28,142 bases of DNA from Paludibacteraceae bacterium (GCA_024401495.1 JAKSKW010000020.1:1-28142), one strand, 5' to 3'; counted from the stretch's first letter, positions 1 through 7,491 are shown. Made by a program: numbers and translations. The notes: a model not told the origin generated them from the sequence alone.

Positions 1-355
1 ATTCTCAGCGTTTTCTACAGGGATTGTTAGAAAGATAACAAAACTTCTAATTGAATAATCATCTTATCAAGATTGACAACTCCATAAGTAAACCCTCTGA
101 TCCACAGCATAAATGCCATAGGTCAGTGGGTTTATTGTTCCAAAAATGGACCCGATTGTCTCTATATAATCCTATAATAGGAGTCACTTGCACATTTAGA
201 CATTTTGTCCCAATTAGGAGTCAATTCAGAAAAATGAAGGTATAAAAACGGTCTATAAACGATATGTCGGATATCTTACCTAAATATCTATCAAGGTTTA
301 GAGTAGGGAAGTGCATTTCCCCTTATCCTCTCTTCTCTTTATATAGTGCCATACT
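1..355. other. Left-edge region without a recognisable gene
   Basis: No convincing gene is visible. The only open frame, at 51-245 on the plus strand, has no recognisable motif and no promoter of the Bacteroidetes type. The nonamer TAGGAGTCA occurs twice, at 178-186 and 215-223. A weak hairpin (GGGAA/TTCCC, about 306-322) lies beyond the 3' end of the minus-strand gene that follows. The stretch from about 321 begins a segment that is repeated at 1663-1732. Confidence 0.4.
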
Positions 356-814
356 TTAGAATTTTCCTGAAATAACGTACTCCGCTGGAGTAAGGTTGAA
401 CAATTCGGCAGATTTGATGACCGCCTGTCTAAAATGCTCTATCAATATTGCGTCGGGATCGTCTTGCGGTAATCTCCTGAGTGCTGAATATACACGGATG
501 GATCCATTGGTTTTTATGCCTAGGCAATACTCCATAATATGCTCATACGCAGTTGATAATCCAGATGCTCTATCCTTTAAGACTCCGCATTTTCTGACAA
601 TACGTTCCATTCTGTCCTTGTCTACATCCATTATTGCCAATAATCTGTTTAGATGAACATGTATCTCATTTATGTTTTTGATCTTACTATGCGCATCTAT
701 AAGGATTAATAGTGATTCTTCTGACTTCAGGTCAATTGTCGGTTCTGTTTGCGAATACCCCAAAAAAGGAAGTACAGCCATACACAACGACACAATGAAT
801 TTCTTTTTGCTCAT
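356..814 (-). CDS. Hypothetical secreted protein
   Basis: I do not recognise this family. The protein is 152 residues when started at the ATG at 814, which directly begins a signal peptide: MSKKK, a hydrophobic stretch, then cleavage after the GYSQ region. A longer frame reaches 844, but that would put ten charged or polar residues before the signal peptide and bring the start onto the promoter, so 814 is preferred. The mature part looks helical and mixed in charge, with two cysteines in the middle, and ends PAEYVISGKF. It is a single-gene unit with a good promoter at 842-872. The last ten codons and the sequence after the stop are repeated, in decayed form, at 1663-1732. The periplasm or outer surface is the inferred location; the function is unknown. 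Confidence 0.7.
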   Translation of the reverse strand: MSKKKFIVSLCMAVLPFLGYSQTEPTIDLKSEESLLILIDAHSKIKNINEIHVHLNRLLAIMDVDKDRMERIVRKCGVLKDRASGLSTAYEHIMEYCLGIKTNGSIRVYSALRRLPQDDPDAILIEHFRQAVIKSAELFNLTPAEYVISGKF

Positions 815-841
815 ATTTGCTTGTCTTAAGGTTTGCATTTT

Positions 842-872
842 CAAAGGTAACTATTTTGACTAACAGGTCAAA
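842..872 (-). promoter_or_regulatory. Bacteroidetes-type promoter of the secreted protein gene
   Basis: On the minus strand TTTG (plus-strand CAAA, 869-872), 19 bases, then TACCTTTG (plus-strand CAAAGGTA, 842-849). This matches TTTG-N19-TAnnTTTG exactly. The start codon at 814 follows after a leader of about 20-25 bases. Confidence 0.75.
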
Positions 873-1020
873 TATTTATGCCACAAAGATGTTATCATGA
901 GAGAGCGCAAAACAAGAGATTTACTTTGCTATCTCCCTCGCTCTAATTCATCGGATATCTTGAATTATTTTTGTGTGCTATGTTTGCGAACATAAAAGCT
1001 CAAAAAAATCTGTTTTGAAT

Positions 1021-1051
1021 TTTGGAAAATAAATCTCAATATTTAGTTTTG
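1021..1051 (+). promoter_or_regulatory. Bacteroidetes-type promoter with a long leader
   Basis: TTTG at 1021-1024, 19 bases, TAGTTTTG at 1044-1051, a perfect match to the consensus. The next gene starts at 1180, so the leader is about 120 bases. It contains AGGAGGTGATC at 1077-1087, which can also pair with GATCATC at 1051-1057, and a ten-codon frame at 1120-1152. The rest of the gap between 815 and 1179 shows nothing else. Confidence 0.7.
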
Positions 1052-1179
1052 ATCATCACTTCTAAAACAAGGTGTCAGGAGGTGATCTTATTTAATCTAC
1101 AAATTTATCTAACAAAACGATGGATTCAAATAAGTTAGACAATAACTTTTGAATTCACATATCTTAAAAACTAGCCAAT

Positions 1180-1608
1180 ATGGAAAAAATTGAAAAAATC
1201 TTTGTGGTGGAGATTGTCAATAATGACAATGAAGACTTCGAGCCTGAACGTAAATCTAGTATTTACTTTTCAAGTTACGAAGGAGCGTTAAGGCATGTTG
1301 TCTCTCATGTCCATTCAGAATATGATAATGACAAGTATTGTAATTATAGCATTTATAACAAGCGTTATTTTGATCTTCTATTCAATTTAGAGCCAGACGA
1401 CCCAGAATTTGATAAAAATGAATTTCTTGACGAAGAAGAAAAAGAAGAGTTTTACTCGACTCTTGACATTGAGGAGGGTATGAGATGCTCTTTGGAAACA
1501 TATGATTCTGGGGAATTACGATTGGAATTTGAAATTGAGATAGAATGTTATGATTACCCTGACTTTACTGAAACAATCACAATATCTGAAGAAACAGTAT
1601 TGCCATGA
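1180..1608 (+). CDS. Hypothetical acidic cytoplasmic protein
   Basis: A 142-residue protein of unknown family. It has no signal peptide or membrane segment and is strongly acidic, with Glu/Asp-rich stretches at about residues 75-95 and 125-142. It is rich in Tyr and Phe. The composition resembles DNA-mimic or immunity-type small acidic proteins, but no motif supports any particular role. It forms its own unit: perfect promoter at 1021-1051, an unusually long leader, and a 12-bp terminator hairpin after the stop. Start chosen at the first ATG; the eleven residues after it read as a beta-strand opening (KIFVVEIV). Confidence 0.7.
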   Translation: MEKIEKIFVVEIVNNDNEDFEPERKSSIYFSSYEGALRHVVSHVHSEYDNDKYCNYSIYNKRYFDLLFNLEPDDPEFDKNEFLDEEEKEEFYSTLDIEEGMRCSLETYDSGELRLEFEIEIECYDYPDFTETITISEETVLP

Positions 1609-1622
1609 TTATAATATGGCTT

Positions 1623-1656
1623 AATAAGGTCTGGTGTTCATCCCCAGACCTTATTT
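1623..1656 (+). terminator. Rho-independent terminator
   Basis: Perfect 12-bp stem AATAAGGTCTGG (1623-1634) and CCAGACCTTATT (1644-1655), followed by a short T-rich tail. It lies 15 bases after the stop of the acidic protein gene. Confidence 0.8.
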
Positions 1657-1662
1657 CTAAGT

Positions 1663-1732
1663 CTCCTCATCCTCTCACCTCTTTATTAGTGCCATACTTT
1701 AGAATTATCCTGAAATTACGTACTCTGCTGGA
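1663..1732 (-). pseudogene. 3' remnant of a duplicate of the secreted protein gene
   Basis: About 70 bases here match 321-388, the 3' end and downstream flank of the gene at 356-814. Read on the minus strand the remnant gives PAEYVISG, then a stop in place of Lys, then Phe and the original stop. Everything upstream of these codons is gone and is replaced by a dispersed repeat that begins at about 1733. The likely history is a tandem duplication followed by loss of one copy. Confidence 0.7.
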
Positions 1733-1800
1733 CGAGCCCGTAGGGTGAGCGTATAAAAAAGCGAGTTAGGACAACTTGTATATAATCACCTATTTATATT
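1733..1800 (+). repeat. Dispersed repeat family A, truncated copy
   Basis: Carries the block CGAGCCCGTAGGGTGAGCG, then TATAAAAAA, then GGACAACT and TATATAAT blocks ending in ACCTATTT. The same order is found at 7111-7213 and, inverted, at 24567-24670. This copy lacks the GC-rich first third. The remainder of the gap up to 1929 contains only a low-complexity tail of ATTATGAATT-like octamers at 1905-1937. Confidence 0.7.
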
Positions 1801-1929
1801 TGTTGCTGTTCTTTTCTTTAAGCGGCTCTCTCATATACTAATTTTATCATTTTCAATTCCATTTCTGTCTGAATCAGGATAAATCATAATAAATGTGCAT
1901 ACCACTAATTATGAATTAAGAATTGTGCA

Positions 1930-3099
1930 TTATGAATTGACAGTATACACCGTTTGCGATGGGAATGCAAAGTTCAAACCGGCTTCGTTGAATCTGCGTA
2001 GGATCTCCATATTCATGTCGTTCTGCACCTGCAGTTTGTCGACATCAATCTCTTTTATTTTGCCGTTTTCCTCAACCTTTCTTTTATGGTTGATGTAATA
2101 AATGAAACGGATTCCAAGCGAAAAATCACCGAATGATAAGAAGTAAGTTTCCGGACCTTTGACGTATTTGTTGGCGTTGGCAATCTCCTTTAAGATTTCC
2201 TGAGCCTCTTTCATCTTGTCGACGGGTGTGTCGTATGTCAAACCCAATTCAAGGATGATCTTTTTTGCCGGAGCTCTCGATATATTCTCTATGATGCTGT
2301 TTGTCACCTGTGAGTTTGGAATCACGATCTCTGTCTTGTCGTAAGTCTTCAGACGGAATGATCGCATGCCGATCTCGCATACGGTGCCTGCATAACCGTT
2401 GATGTTGATTCTGTCTCCTGCCTTAAACGGATGGTCTGTGAAGATGGTGAACCCTCCGAAGAAATTGGATACGGAATCCTGCGCAGCCATGGCAAGTGCC
2501 AAACCTCCGATTCCAAGTCCGGCAATCATGGCAGTGATATCGTAACCTGCATTGTTGAGAGCCATCACGACGCCGACTCCCCAAATAAATGAGGCTGCCA
2601 ACTTGCGTATGATAGGGAATACCTGGTTTTCCATCTCCTTCGAACTTTGCTGCATTTTAGGACGCAGATAGTTGTCCATAAGAGACAAGATTGTTCGCGC
2701 AATAAACCAAGTGATGTTGATTATGACAAGGAAAGTATAAATCTTAGATGTACAACCTGTGAGGACTTCTGGCAACGTTAAGTTTTTGACGGCAACATAA
2801 CTTCCGAACAGAGCGATTGCAAAGACAAAAGGTTCCTCAAACATGTCGACGATAATGTCGTCGAGTTTCGTCGTCGTCTTCTTTGCTGCCCTTTTTACAA
2901 ATTTCCTTATGAACCAATACACGCCTTTTGCAAGAGCGGAAGCTCCCACAAAATAGAGTATTGCCAATACCCACTGAGTTATTGTATTTCCGTAAATCGT
3001 AGTCTCCAAAATATTAACGTTTTCGTTATCGTTTTCGTCTTCGTTTTCGTCTTCGTCTTCGTTATCGTCTTCGTTATCGTTTTCGTCTTCGTCATTCAC
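1930..3099 (-). CDS. MscS-family mechanosensitive ion channel
   Basis: A small-conductance mechanosensitive channel homologue of 389 residues, expected in the inner membrane. Hydrophobic segments lie at about 40-64, 90-107 and 118-140. The pore helix and start of the beta domain follow, with GLGIGGLALAMAAQDSVSN at about 194-212 and GDRININGYAGTV after it; the soluble C-terminal domain completes the family pattern. The start is GTG at 3099, overlapping the end of the SUMF1-like gene by 8 bases, so translation is probably coupled. No other start lies before the first membrane helix. Residues 2-28 are almost only Asp, Glu and Asn, encoded by a hexanucleotide-like repeat. The MscS fold is certain; the acidic leader is an oddity. 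Confidence 0.93.
   Translation of the reverse strand: MNDEDENDNEDDNEDEDENEDENDNENVNILETTIYGNTITQWVLAILYFVGASALAKGVYWFIRKFVKRAAKKTTTKLDDIIVDMFEEPFVFAIALFGSYVAVKNLTLPEVLTGCTSKIYTFLVIINITWFIARTILSLMDNYLRPKMQQSSKEMENQVFPIIRKLAASFIWGVGVVMALNNAGYDITAMIAGLGIGGLALAMAAQDSVSNFFGGFTIFTDHPFKAGDRININGYAGTVCEIGMRSFRLKTYDKTEIVIPNSQVTNSIIENISRAPAKKIILELGLTYDTPVDKMKEAQEILKEIANANKYVKGPETYFLSFGDFSLGIRFIYYINHKRKVEENGKIKEIDVDKLQVQNDMNMEILRRFNEAGLNFAFPSQTVYTVNS
3018..3092 (-). repeat. Hexanucleotide-type tandem repeat coding an acidic N-terminus
   Basis: On the plus strand units of the form CGTTTT, CGTCTT and CGTTAT alternate for about 75 bases. In the channel's frame they encode alternating Glu/Asp with Asn. Six-base units keep the reading frame, so slippage would change the length of the acidic leader without breaking the gene. 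Confidence 0.85.
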
Positions 3100-3949
3100 T
3101 TGTCAAGCAAAGTCGCAAACCGACGTCGTAGTTCCTATTGCCTGGAAGATTATGGTGTGAATTTCTGCAATAGTAAGGCATGAAATCCCAGCCGCCTCCT
3201 TTGAACACATATGGATATCCGTCTGTGACTATAGGATCCGTCTGGTCCTCGTCAGTATAGAAGAGAAACGTATCCTCGCACCATTCCCACACGTTTCCAC
3301 TCATATCATAAAGACCGAGCTCATTAGGCTGTTTTGTTGCGACGGGATGAGTGCCATACCCAGGAAGAGAGTAGTCCAACACAGTGTTATGAACGTACCA
3401 AGCCACGTCGCCAAGACTGTCGCTTCCTGCGTAGAGATAACCCTTCGATTTATTTCCTCCTCTTGCCGCAAATTCCCATTCCGCTTCTGTAGGTAGACGG
3501 AATTGTTCGCCAGTGATCTCGTTCAACTTTTCTATGAACGCCTTCGCGTCTTCCCATTCCAAATGGTCCACAGGCTTGTCGTCGCCTTTGAAGCGACTCG
3601 GATTTGATTCCATCACAGCATTCCACAACTCTTGTGTGCATTCCGTCTCTGCAAGGTAGAAATCCTTGGTCAGCGTCACCTTGTGTGGTGTCTCGTTGAA
3701 GCCTACTCCATACTCGTCGCCTTCCATCGCACCCATGGTGAATGATCCAGCGTCGACCTTGATCATATTAAATGACACGCCGTTCACCACGAAAGATTTC
3801 GAATCTGATTTTGTGAAATTGATTTCAACTATATTGTTGACGTCGAAAGTCACGGTAGATCCATCCTTCTGGTGGACACACATTTTGCTTTGAGCTACGG
3901 TGTTTGCCGCAACCACTAAGCAGATCAGTTGTAAAAATACTCTTCTCAT
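3092..3949 (-). CDS. Secreted SUMF1/FGE-like domain protein
   Basis: A 285-residue exported protein with the formylglycine-generating-enzyme fold. From the ATG at 3949 it starts MRRVFLQLICLVVAANTVAQ, a clear signal peptide; the longer frame to 3973 would run into the -7 box. The fold is shown by the run from VDAGSFTMGA through ETPHKVTLTKDFYLAETECT, NPSRFKGDDKPVDHLEW, FRLPTEAEWEFAARGG, and DMSGNVWEWCED to GLRLC. Residues 20-55 form a separate small N-terminal segment. The paired cysteines that true FGE uses for catalysis are not evident near the C-terminus (CRNSHHNLPGNRN in that place), so a non-catalytic binding or structural role is more likely. It is first gene of a two-gene unit with the MscS channel. 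Confidence 0.9.
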   Translation of the reverse strand: MRRVFLQLICLVVAANTVAQSKMCVHQKDGSTVTFDVNNIVEINFTKSDSKSFVVNGVSFNMIKVDAGSFTMGAMEGDEYGVGFNETPHKVTLTKDFYLAETECTQELWNAVMESNPSRFKGDDKPVDHLEWEDAKAFIEKLNEITGEQFRLPTEAEWEFAARGGNKSKGYLYAGSDSLGDVAWYVHNTVLDYSLPGYGTHPVATKQPNELGLYDMSGNVWEWCEDTFLFYTDEDQTDPIVTDGYPYVFKGGGWDFMPYYCRNSHHNLPGNRNYDVGLRLCLTSE

Positions 3950-3970
3950 GCTTGTCTGTGTAAGTTCATG

Positions 3971-3978
3971 CAAAGATA
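3971..3978 (-). promoter_or_regulatory. -7 element for the SUMF1-MscS unit
   Basis: Minus-strand TATCTTTG (plus-strand CAAAGATA) matches TAnnTTTG. No TTTG box is seen at the expected distance. The leader to the ATG at 3949 is about 15-20 bases. Confidence 0.5.
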
Positions 3979-4136
3979 ATGATTTTTTTTGTTATGCGTA
4001 GGGGCTATGCCTTGTGCTCGCCCTTATAAGATTATCCACAATCCTCTATTTCTCGTTGTTGATAATTTCTTATGCTGAAAAACACAAATTTTCGCAAAAA
4101 ATGACGAAAAAAAGAACATCCAATACAAAAAAGCAG

Positions 4137-4144
4137 TAATTTTG
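4137..4144 (+). promoter_or_regulatory. -7 element for prs
   Basis: TAATTTTG matches the TAnnTTTG consensus and lies 33 bases before the prs start codon. The -33 box is not clear. Confidence 0.5.
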
Positions 4145-4176
4145 TCGCAACAACAAAAACAAACTAAAAAACAACA

Positions 4177-5112
4177 ATGGAGAATAGACCTTTTAAAGTT
4201 TTCTCTGGTACAAATAGCAAGTATTTGGCTGAGGAAATCTGCGCACAATTGGGTTGTCCGCTTGGTAAGTGCAATGTACAGCACTTTGCTGACGGTGAAT
4301 TTGGCGTAAGCTACGAAGAGAGTATTCGTGGTAACTATGTGTTTATCGTTCAGTCTACATTCCCTAACGCTGACAATTTGATGGAGCTTCTTCTTATGGT
4401 GGACGCAGCTAAGCGTGCTTCTGCTTATAAGATCGTTGCTGTAATCCCTTACTTCGGTTGGGCTCGTCAGGACAGAAAGGATAAGCCAAGAGTTGCTATC
4501 GGTGCTAAGCTTGTTGCTGATATGCTTGCTACAGCTGGTATCGACCGCCTTATCACTATGGACCTTCACGCAGATCAGATCCAAGGTTTCTTCAATATTC
4601 CAGTTGACCATCTATACGCTTCTTCTATCTTCTTGCCTTACATCCAGAGCATGAAGCTTGAGGATTTGACTATCGCTTCTCCAGATGTCGGTGGTTCAAA
4701 GAGAGCTAACTCATACGCTAAGTATCTTGGTGTGCCAATGGTACTTTGCCACAAGAGCCGTGAGAAGGCTAACGTTGTAAGCGAGATGACTATCATCGGT
4801 GATGTTAAGGGCAGAAACGTTATCATCCTTGACGATATGGTTGATACAGCTGGTACTCTTACTAAGGCTGCTGACCTTATGACTAACGGTGGTGCTAAGA
4901 GCGTTCGCGCTATCGTGTCTCACCCAGTCATGAGTGATCCTGCTTCTACTCGTGTTATGGATTCAAGCTTGGAGGAGATCATCTTCACTAACTCTATTCC
5001 ATTCCACAAGTCTTGCAAGAAGGCTAAGGCGTTGAGCGTTGCTCCATTGTTCGCCGACACAATCCGCCGCGTGCTTGACAACGAGTCAATCAGCGAGAAT
5101 TACCTTGTTTAA
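4177..5112 (+). CDS. prs: Ribose-phosphate pyrophosphokinase
   Basis: Makes PRPP from ribose 5-phosphate and ATP, the precursor for purines, pyrimidines, NAD, histidine and tryptophan; cytoplasmic, usually hexameric. The 311-residue length is standard. Visible signatures are the ATP-loop residues RQDRKDK at 98-104, the metal-binding histidine region DLHADQIQGFF at 129-139, and the PRPP loop VIILDDMVDTAGTL at 215-228. The start is the first ATG, followed directly by the conserved KVFSGTNS strand. The gene stands alone, with its own -7 element upstream and repeat-derived hairpins downstream. Codon use is strongly biased toward a few codons, as expected of a highly expressed gene. Confidence 0.98.
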   Translation: MENRPFKVFSGTNSKYLAEEICAQLGCPLGKCNVQHFADGEFGVSYEESIRGNYVFIVQSTFPNADNLMELLLMVDAAKRASAYKIVAVIPYFGWARQDRKDKPRVAIGAKLVADMLATAGIDRLITMDLHADQIQGFFNIPVDHLYASSIFLPYIQSMKLEDLTIASPDVGGSKRANSYAKYLGVPMVLCHKSREKANVVSEMTIIGDVKGRNVIILDDMVDTAGTLTKAADLMTNGGAKSVRAIVSHPVMSDPASTRVMDSSLEEIIFTNSIPFHKSCKKAKALSVAPLFADTIRRVLDNESISENYLV

Positions 5113-5116
5113 TACT

Positions 5117-5142
5117 CGTAGAGACGCACGGACGTGCGTGTC
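5117..5142. repeat. Dispersed hairpin family B (GTAGAGACG type), copy 1
   Basis: GTAGAGACGCACG at 5118-5130 followed by CGTGCGT at 5133-5139 gives a 7-bp stem with a two-base gap. Other members with the same seed but different arms lie at 5181-5206, 14364-14410 and 20912-20944. Confidence 0.6.
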
Positions 5143-5182
5143 AAGATTTAGGTTTTGAAAATATCGTTATGATATACATGGG

Positions 5183-5213
5183 GACGCGAATCTGTTTTCG
5201 CGTCTCTTTTTTT
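5183..5213 (+). terminator. Terminator after prs, built from a family B hairpin
   Basis: GACGCGAA (5183-5190) pairs with TTCGCGTC (5197-5204) and is followed by a T-rich run to 5213. It ends 15 bases before the next gene's ATG, so either the next gene has a promoter overlapping this hairpin or it depends on read-through. Confidence 0.75.
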
Positions 5214-5227
5214 AATTTTTAGACGCA

Positions 5228-7087
5228 ATGAAAATTCTTCTCATCACACCGCCGCTTACTCAGCTCAATACTCCGTATCCCGCAACAATGGTGCTCAAGG
5301 GTTTCCTTAATACTCTTGGCCATCAGGTGGAGCAGATGGATCTTGGTATCGAGCTCGTCGACCGTATCTACAGCCGTAAGGGCCTTACTGCTATCTTCAA
5401 ATCAAGTGAGAGAAAGGCTAAGAATGAGGCGATGCAGTTCATCTACGATGGACGTGAGGATTATATCAATTGCGTCGACACGGTGATGCGTTTCCTTCGT
5501 GGCAAGGATCAGACTATCGCCGGAAGAATTGCCAGCCATACTCTGCTTCCTGAAGGTCCTCGTTTTGAGAATCTTATCGACACGGAGATGGCGTTTGGTA
5601 TGGCAGGAAAAACTGATGAGGCTCGCTATCTTGCCACTAAATATATTGAAGACGTCGCTGATTATATCCGTGAGACGGTCTCTTCTCATTTCGACCTTGT
5701 GCGTTACGCTGAGCATCTTGGCAGTTACGCTCCGAAGTTTGACAAGGTGGAGAAGTCGCTTCAGGCTCCGTTGTCGCTCACTGATGAATGGATGCTTGAA
5801 TTGCTCGACGGAAAGATCAAGGAGAGTCAGCCTCAACTGATCGGTTTCTCTATTCCGTTCCCTGGGTGTCTGTATGCGGCCCTACGTTGTGCCCAATTCA
5901 TCAAGAAAAACTATCCTGAGATTAAGGTGACAGCAGGCGGCGGTTATCCGAATACTGAGCTTCGTCAGATTTCCGACTCAAGATTTTTCAGTTACGTCGA
6001 CTATATGACGCTCGACGACGGAGAATTGCCATTGAAACGTCTTTGCGAATATCTTGAAGGCAAAACTGAGGCGGAAAAACTGGTCCGAACTTACTATCTT
6101 GATTCCAATAAGAAGATTGTTTATAGTGGCAACGACGACGAGAATGTAAGGTTTGCCGACACGGGAATCCCTGATTTCAGCGGTCTCAAACTTGACCTTT
6201 ATATCTCCACTACTGAGGGCAGCAACCCTATGCATACTCTTTGGCAGAGTGGAAGGTGGAATAAACTTGTGATGGCCCACGGTTGCTATTGGGCCAAGTG
6301 TGCTTTCTGTGACGTCACTCTTGATTATATCCGTCGCTACGACGCTCCAAGCGCAGAACTGGTGGTGGATCGTATGGAAAGCATCATGAACCAGACAGGG
6401 GAGAGTGGTTTCCACTTCACAGATGAGGCTATGCCCCCACGTCTGCTCAAGGAGGTGGCGTTGGAATTGAAGAAGAGAAAACTTACTGTCAGCTATTGGG
6501 GCAATATCCGATTCGACAAAACGTATACTGCAGAATTGTGTGAGATGCTTTCCGAGAGTGGAATGCTCGCAGCCAGCGGTGGACTGGAAGTGGCGAGCGA
6601 CAGATTGCTCAAACTGATGCGTAAGGGAGTGACGATCGAGCAGACAACGTTGGCTTGCAAACATTTGACCGACGCGGGAATCATGGTCCACACCTATCTT
6701 ATGTATGGCTTCCCGACAGAGACGTTTCAGGAGTGTATTGATGCGCTTGAGGTGGTGCGTCAACTCTTTGCCAACGGATTGGTGCAGTCGGCGTTCTGGC
6801 ATCGTTATGCCATGACGGTACACAGCCCAAGCGGACAGAATCCTAAAGAGTTTGGAGTGAGCAAAGCCAAGTGCGCATGCAACTCGTTCTGCAATAATGA
6901 AATCCCATTTGAAGAGGAGATCGACTACGATAGCGAGAAGATGGGAGAAGGACTCCGTTTCGCAACTTATAACTATATGCATGGCGTCGGATTAGATTTT
7001 CCGTTGAGCAGATGGTTTAAAATGAAGGTGCCTCGCACCACAGTACCGTCGAATCTGATAGAGAAAATTATAAGAAGTGATAAGTAG
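5228..7087 (+). CDS. B12-binding-type radical SAM protein
   Basis: A 619-residue protein with an N-terminal Rossmann-like domain of the cobalamin-binding radical SAM class: ILLITPP at residues 3-9, TPYPATMVLKGFL, and later GFSIPFPG and VTAGGGYPN. The DxHxxG cobalamin motif is not seen. The radical SAM core follows, with the cluster motif GCYWAKCAFC; the cysteines are 353, 358 and 361, a CX4CX2C spacing instead of the usual CX3CX2C. FTDEAMPP, SYWGNIRFD and ASGGLEVASDRLL continue the core barrel. The substrate cannot be told from sequence; relatives include methyltransferases and RiPP or cofactor enzymes. No partner gene or peptide precursor is next to it. No TAnnTTTG element is visible between the prs terminator and the ATG. 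Confidence 0.9.
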   Translation: MKILLITPPLTQLNTPYPATMVLKGFLNTLGHQVEQMDLGIELVDRIYSRKGLTAIFKSSERKAKNEAMQFIYDGREDYINCVDTVMRFLRGKDQTIAGRIASHTLLPEGPRFENLIDTEMAFGMAGKTDEARYLATKYIEDVADYIRETVSSHFDLVRYAEHLGSYAPKFDKVEKSLQAPLSLTDEWMLELLDGKIKESQPQLIGFSIPFPGCLYAALRCAQFIKKNYPEIKVTAGGGYPNTELRQISDSRFFSYVDYMTLDDGELPLKRLCEYLEGKTEAEKLVRTYYLDSNKKIVYSGNDDENVRFADTGIPDFSGLKLDLYISTTEGSNPMHTLWQSGRWNKLVMAHGCYWAKCAFCDVTLDYIRRYDAPSAELVVDRMESIMNQTGESGFHFTDEAMPPRLLKEVALELKKRKLTVSYWGNIRFDKTYTAELCEMLSESGMLAASGGLEVASDRLLKLMRKGVTIEQTTLACKHLTDAGIMVHTYLMYGFPTETFQECIDALEVVRQLFANGLVQSAFWHRYAMTVHSPSGQNPKEFGVSKAKCACNSFCNNEIPFEEEIDYDSEKMGEGLRFATYNYMHGVGLDFPLSRWFKMKVPRTTVPSNLIEKIIRSDK

Positions 7088-7110
7088 ATTCAGGTTTCAG
7101 ATGAGGATTG

Positions 7111-7213
7111 TTAAGGGCGGAACGCCCTAACCCCACTCTCCAACGCGAGCCCGTAGGGCGAGCGTATAAAAAACAAGAATGTTTGGAAAATTTTTATATA
7201 AGTTCCTATAAAT
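7111..7213 (+). repeat. Dispersed repeat family A, copy 2
   Basis: Starts 23 bases after the radical SAM stop codon. It has two palindromic parts, GGGCGGAACGCCC (near 7114-7127) and GCGAGCCCGTAGGGCGAGCG (7145-7164), then TATAAAAAA and an AT-rich tail with TATATAAGTTCCTAT. The inverted copy at 24567-24670 matches along almost the full length; a truncated copy lies at 1733-1800. Confidence 0.8.
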
Positions 7214-7264
7214 CCTTTTTTATGTCTGTTTTAACAGTCAAAATACACTTTAATGTCTTAAAAA

Positions 7265-7295
7265 TTTGCAAATCCAAAATAAAGCATTACTTTTG
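7265..7295 (+). promoter_or_regulatory. Promoter of tRNA-Lys
   Basis: TTTG at 7265-7268, 19 bases, TACTTTTG at 7288-7295: a perfect match. It is followed by GCACTCGG, a GC-rich stretch. Nearly the same arrangement (TACTTTTG then GCACTCG) occurs at the right edge of the window. Confidence 0.85.
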
Positions 7296-7316
7296 CACTC
7301 GGTTTTCAAGACCGAT

Positions 7317-7389
7317 GGTTCGCTAGCTCAGCTGGTAGAGCACATCCCTTTTAAGGATGGGGTCTTGGGTTCGAGCCCCAAGCGAGCCA
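7317..7389 (+). tRNA. tRNA-Lys (anticodon UUU)
   Basis: Full cloverleaf of 73 bases. The acceptor stem GGTTCGC (7317-7323) pairs with GCGAGCC (7382-7388) with one G-U pair. The D arm is GCTC/GAGC (7326-7341), the anticodon stem CATCC/GGATG, and the loop CTTTTAA has anticodon TTT at 7350-7352. The T arm is TTGGG/CCCAA around TTCGAGC. The discriminator is A at 7389, and CCA is not encoded. It reads AAA and AAG as lysine. It is a single-gene unit with its own promoter and terminator. Confidence 0.98.
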
Positions 7390-7419
7390 CGTTAGTGAAA
7401 AATCATTAAAATTAGACAA

Positions 7420-7447
7420 GGCAAGTGTTTTATCACTTGCCTTTTTT
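7420..7447 (+). terminator. Terminator of tRNA-Lys
   Basis: GGCAAGTG (7420-7427) pairs with CACTTGCC (7434-7441) and is followed by six T residues. Confidence 0.9.
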
Positions 7448-7483
7448 GTTTAAGAGAATGTTTTAATTAAATGTGAAATTTTT

Positions 7484-7491
7484 TAATTTTG
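7484..7491 (+). promoter_or_regulatory. -7 element for the secreted paralogue pair
   Basis: TAATTTTG matches TAnnTTTG; the -33 position has only TTTT at 7461-7464. The leader to the start codon at 7554 is about 55-60 bases. Confidence 0.55.

Noticed and set aside
51..245. 64-codon plus-strand frame at the left edge
   Set aside because: No promoter, no recognisable motif and a composition like intergenic sequence.
4024..4611. 195-codon minus-strand frame over the start of prs
   Set aside because: Antisense to prs, no motif, and cysteine- and serine-rich in the way of out-of-frame translations.
5978..6982. 334-codon frame antisense to the radical SAM gene
   Set aside because: It lies wholly opposite a well-supported gene and its translation has no recognisable motif; it is a by-product of that gene's codon use.
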